Part shown: in pieces, positions 24,694-29,097 of the stretch
How positions within the stretch are numbered: position 1 is the stretch's first letter
Layout of the letters: each line of letters opens with the position of its first letter
Made by a program: the position numbers and the translations under genes
The notes under the pieces: model-generated
Databases searched by the model: none
Seen by the model: the letters and a program-made list of their open reading frames with translations, nothing else
Told to the model about the DNA's origin: nothing
Assembly (NCBI GenBank): GCA_900541575.1
Contig: UQKO01000030.1
Coordinates: forward strand, 1-29,097
Origin: an uncultured Prevotella sp.
Lineage (GTDB): Bacteria > Bacteroidota > Bacteroidia > Bacteroidales > Bacteroidaceae
Reading direction: 5' to 3'
Length of the DNA stretch: 29,097 bases

Positions 24694-25437
24694 TTACTTG
24701 TTGTTCTCCTGCAAATACATTTCGATGGCAGCCGTCATGGATCGCGCTTTCACCGTGGGAGCGGAGAGGTCGCATCGCAGCGAAGCTTCTTCAATGGCAG
24801 CCTGCGTCACTTTACCGAAACATGCGAGGCGAATTTCTCCTTGTTTGAAATCGGGGAAATTTTCGAGGAGCGACTTTACACCTGCTGGAGTGAAAAGCAC
24901 TATCATATCGAAGTCGAACGGCTCATCCTTAGGATAATCATCACTCACGGTACGATACATCACACATTCCTGATGCTTGAGTTTCTTGGCATCGAGCATG
25001 TGGGCAATGTCGTCATTGTGTACGTCAGAGAGGGGTACCAAATAGTTTTCCGTTTTATGCTTTGCCATTACCGTGACGAGGTCGGGCCAATGCCCTGTGT
25101 TGCCAAAGAACACTTTGCGCTTGCGATACTGAATATACTTTTGAATGTAGAGCGCCACGACTTCAGAAAGTGCAAAGTATTTCATATCTTCAGGCAACTC
25201 TACGCGCATTTCCTTACAGAGAGTAAAGAAAAAATCTACGGAGTGGCGAGACGTGAACACAATGGCTGAGAAGTCGAGTATCTGAATCTTTTGCTGACGG
25301 AACTCACGGGCTGAGAGCCCCTCTATCTTAATAAAGGGATGGAACGTAAAGTTTACGTTGTACTTGTTTTCAATCTCGAAGTAGGGAGACTTTTCGGAAG
25401 TAGGTTTCGGCTGCGAAACAAGAATCTTCTTGATCAT
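24694..25437 (-). CDS. hemD: Uroporphyrinogen-III synthase
   Basis: The 247-residue product fits HemD, which cyclises hydroxymethylbilane to uroporphyrinogen III in heme/tetrapyrrole synthesis. Visible landmarks are the start IKKILVSQPKPTSEKSPYF, IVFTSRHSVDFFF in the first domain, and DMIVLFTPAGVKSLLENFPDF then LACFGKVTQAAIEEASLRCD in the second. Sequence is weakly conserved in this family, but the two-domain pattern and the neighbours (DUF4271 upstream, rnpA downstream) agree with the Bacteroidales order. It starts 63 bases after the DUF4271 stop. Confidence 0.9.
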   Translation of the reverse strand: MIKKILVSQPKPTSEKSPYFEIENKYNVNFTFHPFIKIEGLSAREFRQQKIQILDFSAIVFTSRHSVDFFFTLCKEMRVELPEDMKYFALSEVVALYIQKYIQYRKRKVFFGNTGHWPDLVTVMAKHKTENYLVPLSDVHNDDIAHMLDAKKLKHQECVMYRTVSDDYPKDEPFDFDMIVLFTPAGVKSLLENFPDFKQGEIRLACFGKVTQAAIEEASLRCDLSAPTVKARSMTAAIEMYLQENNK

Positions 25438-25500
25438 GCTACTTTTTAGTTCAGCGGATGGCGGCGTTCTTTGTGGTTACCGCTCTGGGGTTGTATGGGA

Positions 25501-26610
25501 TTAGTTAATTGTCAATAATAAGTTGTTTACATACGTCTGTACGCGGAACAACATAAATATAGGTGCTATTTCGAGTGTGCAAAAGTACAAAAAAAGATGC
25601 ACCCAACCGAGGGGGTAGCTGAAAAATATGCGTGAGCACTTATAGCAGAGTAGCATTTTGTCAACTATGAGGAAGCAAATAAAGAGTATGGTCGTGTTTC
25701 GAAAGTTCATATCGAAGTACACCACGAGTAGCGCTAGAGGCACTAAAACGAGCCCTAAAGCGAGCACACATAGAAGGTAAGCTCCATTCCATTGTTCACA
25801 TTGTCGTCGGTCGAAAAAGATATTGTTCACCACGGAGTAGGTTCCTATCTTGAGCACATAATATAAACAGAAGATGGCCACACTCGTAGCTAGTATAAGG
25901 TAGGGCGACACTTGGTTGAACACCTCCACTTGAAACTCCTGCGTATAGTCGAAAAAGAGTACACCGAGCACGAAACAGGTCTGAAAGATGAGGAATACTT
26001 GTCCTCGAAGTTCTGTCTGCGTGCGCTGTGCAAAAAGATTTTCGCGTTGTCGATGATGAAAGAAATCCTTCACTTGCTCTCGCAGATAGTGGCGAGAACG
26101 CGAGATTACCCACACCACAAGGAAGAAACTCACCATCAGCACAATAGTGACCAAACTATCCGTTCGAAAGAGATAAGGAACGGGATCTCCTGCCATGCCT
26201 TGTGGCTTAATGAGTGCTCTACACGAGTCTGGAATGGGACCACACACGCTGTCGAGTTCTTGCATGAAGGCACCCTTTTGCAGATGCACCAATCCATCCT
26301 TCCAATAGTCGCCCTCAAGTATTTCGGGTTTCATCGTGAGCGGTGTGCCTGGAGCGAAGGGCTTCATCTCTCGTGGGTCGGGCGGTAGAGTGTCGACTTC
26401 TACTCTTTGATGGCGATAACTATTGCGGCTTCTCCTTACCTCTGCCTCCTCCTCAATAACCGTATTTGCAGTGCCCTCTTGATGAGTCTGCACGGAATCG
26501 GCCACTACGCTTCCACCCTCTCCTTGCGAACAAAAAGGGGAGCAAAGCATAACCGACGCGGGGGTCGCACCAAGTGATGAATGATAGGTATTTACTTCTT
26601 GCATTCTCAT
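25501..26610 (-). CDS. DUF4271 membrane protein
   Basis: The 369-residue product has a polar N-terminal half (about 1-150) and about six hydrophobic segments in the rest, including SLVTIVLMVSFFLVVWVI, VFLIFQTCFVLGVLFF, YLILATSVAIFCLYYVL, AYLLCVLALGLVLVPLALLVV and TTILFICFLIVDKMLL. The pattern and the position just upstream of hemD match DUF4271, an inner-membrane family of unknown function confined largely to Bacteroidota. The start at 26610 is uncertain; the first 60 residues have low complexity and could be shorter. Confidence 0.82.
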   Translation of the reverse strand: MRMQEVNTYHSSLGATPASVMLCSPFCSQGEGGSVVADSVQTHQEGTANTVIEEEAEVRRSRNSYRHQRVEVDTLPPDPREMKPFAPGTPLTMKPEILEGDYWKDGLVHLQKGAFMQELDSVCGPIPDSCRALIKPQGMAGDPVPYLFRTDSLVTIVLMVSFFLVVWVISRSRHYLREQVKDFFHHRQRENLFAQRTQTELRGQVFLIFQTCFVLGVLFFDYTQEFQVEVFNQVSPYLILATSVAIFCLYYVLKIGTYSVVNNIFFDRRQCEQWNGAYLLCVLALGLVLVPLALLVVYFDMNFRNTTILFICFLIVDKMLLCYKCSRIFFSYPLGWVHLFLYFCTLEIAPIFMLFRVQTYVNNLLLTIN

Positions 26611-26755
26611 TATTAGTTTGAAGTTTGGAGGCTATTAGGGCTAAAGGAGGTCTGTTTTCTCGTTTCTACAAAGAGGCGTGGGCAATGTGACAGGACTAGA
26701 TTGCTTCTCCTCACACCTTGAAAGCGCTTGCCCCGCACCCTCTTGGGCAAAGCAA

Positions 26756-27331
26756 CTACATTGCGGCAAATTTGCGCACTGACGAATCCCAAAGAGGAGT
26801 GGTTTGCGCCAAGAGCAAGGCTTCTTCTGGAGTGGAGGCTACGTGCCAGATAGCCATGTGCTCTGTTCGCATAAATTGTTGGTCGGCAGCATGCTTGAGC
26901 TGCTTGAGCAAGGCATCGTAGTAACCATCGGTATTGAGCACAATGATGGGCTTTAGATAAAGGCCAAGCTGCTTCCATGTGATGATTTCGAGCAATTCTT
27001 CAAGTGTGCCTACGCCTCCTGGCAACGCTATGCATGCGTTGCTCATTTCAGCCATGAGTTCCTTACGGCGATGCATATCGGGAGTGACAATTAAGCGACT
27101 CATCCCCGTATGCTGCCAACCCTGTTCTACCATAAATTGGGGGATAATGCCTATGGCTTTTCCGCCCGCAGCAAGACAAGCATCGGCACAAGCGCCCATC
27201 AACCCTGTACGACCTGCACCATTAATCAGCGTATGGTCGTTTGCTGCAAGGAGGCGGCCCAACTCCTGAGCCGCCTCTATATATATTGCAGGTACTTGCC
27301 CGCTCGATGCACTATAGACTGTTATGTTCAC
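26756..27331 (-). CDS. LOG-family nucleotide 5'-monophosphate phosphoribohydrolase (TIGR00730)
   Basis: The 191-residue product shows the LOG (lonely guy) pattern: NGAGRTGLMGACADA (phosphate loop), then HRRKELMAEMSNACIALPGGVGTLEELLEIITW with the catalytic PGGVGTLEE motif. Family members cleave N6-substituted or ordinary nucleoside monophosphates to base plus ribose-5-phosphate; the natural bacterial substrate is often unclear. Its ATG overlaps the metK stop by 4 bases, so it is translationally coupled to SAM synthesis, perhaps in purine or adenine salvage (inference). Confidence 0.9.
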   Translation of the reverse strand: MNITVYSASSGQVPAIYIEAAQELGRLLAANDHTLINGAGRTGLMGACADACLAAGGKAIGIIPQFMVEQGWQHTGMSRLIVTPDMHRRKELMAEMSNACIALPGGVGTLEELLEIITWKQLGLYLKPIIVLNTDGYYDALLKQLKHAADQQFMRTEHMAIWHVASTPEEALLLAQTTPLWDSSVRKFAAM

Positions 27332-28626
27332 TTATTGAAAGCTTTCTTAATTTCGTCTACCTTATTGAGCTTCTCCCACGTGAAGAGTTCTACCTCCATC
27401 TGCTTATCGCTCTGACCAGGCGCATGGAATGTTTTCACTACCTTTTCGGGAATGCGTCCCATGTGACCATAGCTTGCGGTCTCCTCATAGATAGGTTGAC
27501 GCAGATTGAGGCTGCGCTCAATTGCTGCGGGACGGAGATCAAAGAGTTGGCCAATTTTCTCAGCAATCTGACCATCGGTAAGATTCACGTGGCTTCTTCC
27601 ATAGGTATCTACGTAGATAGAAATAGGTTCGGGCTTACCAATGGCATAGCTCAACTGTACGAGCATCTCGTCGGCAATACCTGCTGCCACCATATTCTTG
27701 GCAATGTGGCGTGCAGCGTAAGCTGCTGAACGGTCTACTTTCGAAGGGTCTTTACCCGAGAAGGCTCCTCCTCCATGAGCGCCCTTACCACCATAGGTAT
27801 CAACAATAATCTTACGACCTGTCAGGCCGGTATCGCCGTGAGGGCCACCAATGACAAACTTACCCGTGGGGTTGACATAGTACTTGATAGCCCCCTTGTG
27901 AAATAACGCCTTTATCTCAGGCGTATTCACGCGTTCGTCTATCACGCGGGGAATGACGATTTCTTCCACGTCCTTCTGTATCTGAGCCAACATCTGTCGG
28001 TCGGCTTCTTCTTGCGAACCGGCTTCTTCGGCAGAGATAAACTCATCGTGCTGTGTGCTCACCACAATAGTATCGATGCGTTGAGCCACATTATCATCAC
28101 TATATTCTATTGTCACCTGACTCTTTGAGTCGGGACGGAGATAGGTCATTTGCTTGCCCTCACGGCGAATCTCGCTCAGCACGTACACGATGTCGTGAGC
28201 CAAAGACAAAGGCAAGGGCATGTATGTATCTGTCTCATTATTAGCATAGCCAAACATCATACCTTGGTCGCCGGCTCCTTGTGCCATAGGATCCTCGTCC
28301 TTACGATCAACGCCACGATTGATATCGGCGCTCTGTTCGTGAATCGCACTCAATATGCCGCAACTCTCGGCTTCAAATTTGTATTCTGCTTTGGTGTAAC
28401 CTATGCGAGCGATGGTATTTCTCACCACCTCTTGCAGGTCAACGTAGGCTTCGCTTTTTACTTCTCCTGCCACTACCACCTGTCCAGTGGTAACGAGCGT
28501 TTCGCAAGCTACTTTAGAGTTGGGGTCGTATGCCAGCAACTGGTCAAGCACGGCGTCGGATATTTGATCCGCCACCTTGTCGGGGTGTCCTTCCGACACC
28601 GATTCGGATGTAAATAAGTATCCCAT
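27328..28626 (-). CDS. metK: S-adenosylmethionine synthetase
   Basis: The 432-residue product makes SAM from methionine and ATP. It carries SESVSEGHPDKVADQISDAVLD near the start, the signature GAGDQGMMFGYA, and GGGAFSGKDPSKVDRSAAY in the later part. It is longer than E. coli MetK (384), as is normal in Bacteroidota. It is followed with a 4-base overlap by the LOG-family gene. No SAM riboswitch is evident in the 268 bases upstream. Confidence 0.98.
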   Translation of the reverse strand: MGYLFTSESVSEGHPDKVADQISDAVLDQLLAYDPNSKVACETLVTTGQVVVAGEVKSEAYVDLQEVVRNTIARIGYTKAEYKFEAESCGILSAIHEQSADINRGVDRKDEDPMAQGAGDQGMMFGYANNETDTYMPLPLSLAHDIVYVLSEIRREGKQMTYLRPDSKSQVTIEYSDDNVAQRIDTIVVSTQHDEFISAEEAGSQEEADRQMLAQIQKDVEEIVIPRVIDERVNTPEIKALFHKGAIKYYVNPTGKFVIGGPHGDTGLTGRKIIVDTYGGKGAHGGGAFSGKDPSKVDRSAAYAARHIAKNMVAAGIADEMLVQLSYAIGKPEPISIYVDTYGRSHVNLTDGQIAEKIGQLFDLRPAAIERSLNLRQPIYEETASYGHMGRIPEKVVKTFHAPGQSDKQMEVELFTWEKLNKVDEIKKAFNK

Positions 28627-28894
28627 CTTTCTTCTTTTTGTTGAGAATTTTGTAGGTGTATAAATATGACAAATGCCTGCTTCGCATAGCTGGAAACAGG
28701 CAGAGTGGGATTCGGCTTCTAAATGTTAGATTGCAAGCTGCGAAAGTCTTTTCTTTGCATTTGCCTCTCCTAAAGGAAGAGAATCTAGCCGAAAGAAACT
28801 TGAGCAGCGAGTTTTAGCATTATTTTTGAGAGGTTGCAAGCAGCCAAATCTGTCCTCTGTATACTGTCGTTGTATGTCTGATTAAGTTAGGAAG

Positions 28895-28969
28895 TAGGGA
28901 CGATCGGGCTCGAACCGATGACCTCTGCAATGTGACTGCAGCGCTCTAAACCAACTGGGCTACGCCCCT
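28895..28969 (-). tRNA. tRNA-Val (CAC)
   Basis: On the minus strand the acceptor AGGGGCG pairs with CGTCCCT (one G-T), the anticodon stem CTGCA/TGCAG encloses GTCACAT giving anticodon CAC, and the T arm is ATCGG-TTCGAGC-CCGAT. Discriminator A; CCA is not encoded. Confidence 0.93.
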
Positions 28970-29045
28970 GACATTCTTTTCGTGACGGCACTCCTTATAT
29001 AATGTATGCGCTTTCGCTAAGAATTGCTCGTCATCTAAGTACATG

Positions 29046-29097
29046 TGGACCAGCTAGGGCTTGAACCTAGGACCTCCAGATTATGAGTCTGTTGCTC
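29046..29097 (-). tRNA. tRNA-Met (CAT), partial at the window edge
   Basis: The 3' portion is visible on the minus strand: anticodon loop CTCATAA (CAT), T arm CTAGG-TTCAAGC-CCTAG and acceptor CTGGTCC plus A. The 5' acceptor and D arm lie beyond the window. It most resembles elongator Met, but an Ile (lysidine) tRNA cannot be excluded from this part alone. Confidence 0.85.

Noticed and set aside
28627..28894. SAM riboswitch upstream of metK
   Set aside because: I could not find a convincing multi-stem SAM aptamer or an associated terminator in the 268-bp leader region.

Overview
The window looks like a chromosomal segment of a Bacteroidales bacterium, possibly Prevotellaceae/Alloprevotella-like (the genus is a guess). 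The reasons are Bacteroidota-type promoters (TTTG, about 20 bases, TAnnTTTG) before several genes, the general lack of Shine-Dalgarno sequences, and Bacteroidota families: DUF5686, DUF5689, DUF4271, a TonB-dependent receptor (TBDR) with lipoprotein partners, and a secreted GH20 enzyme with a short 'YDLQGR' tail. I see no phage, plasmid, insertion sequence or CRISPR array.

Layout. 1-450: an array of 22-bp repeats, one copy of a 68-bp dispersed repeat, and a strong hairpin terminator. 452-4556 (minus): a DUF5686 outer-membrane protein and inositol-3-phosphate synthase. 4557-5436: a long gene-free stretch with promoters. 5437-8952 (plus): a 1171-residue GH20 beta-hexosaminidase. 9277-13859 (minus): acpP-fabF-rnc, where RNase III carries a roughly 570-residue low-complexity extension. 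14070-20071 (minus): TBDR, DUF5689 lipoprotein, choice-of-anchor-J lipoprotein and a DNA/RNA non-specific endonuclease lipoprotein. 20327-21463 (plus, divergent): an exported endonuclease/exonuclease/phosphatase (EEP) enzyme. 21611-22759 (plus): a TonB C-terminal domain protein. 22760-23800: a 33-bp-period repeat, an AAA-ATPase remnant, tRNA-Gln, two terminators, the second 68-bp repeat and a 23-bp repeat array. 23801-28626 (minus): yidD, rnpA, hemD, DUF4271, a LOG-family hydrolase and metK. 28895-29097 (minus): tRNA-Val and a tRNA-Met cut by the window edge.

How the genes work together. acpP-fabF-rnc is a familiar lipid/RNA-processing cluster, but here it has unusual spacers and an unusual RNase III. 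The TBDR operon plus the divergent EEP enzyme, with a TonB-like protein next door, reads as a surface system that cuts extracellular nucleic acid and imports the products. That is inferred from gene content and is the best candidate for a coherent, under-described system here. hemD, rnpA and yidD are housekeeping genes; rnpA-yidD appears to have its own promoter overlapping the hemD terminator.
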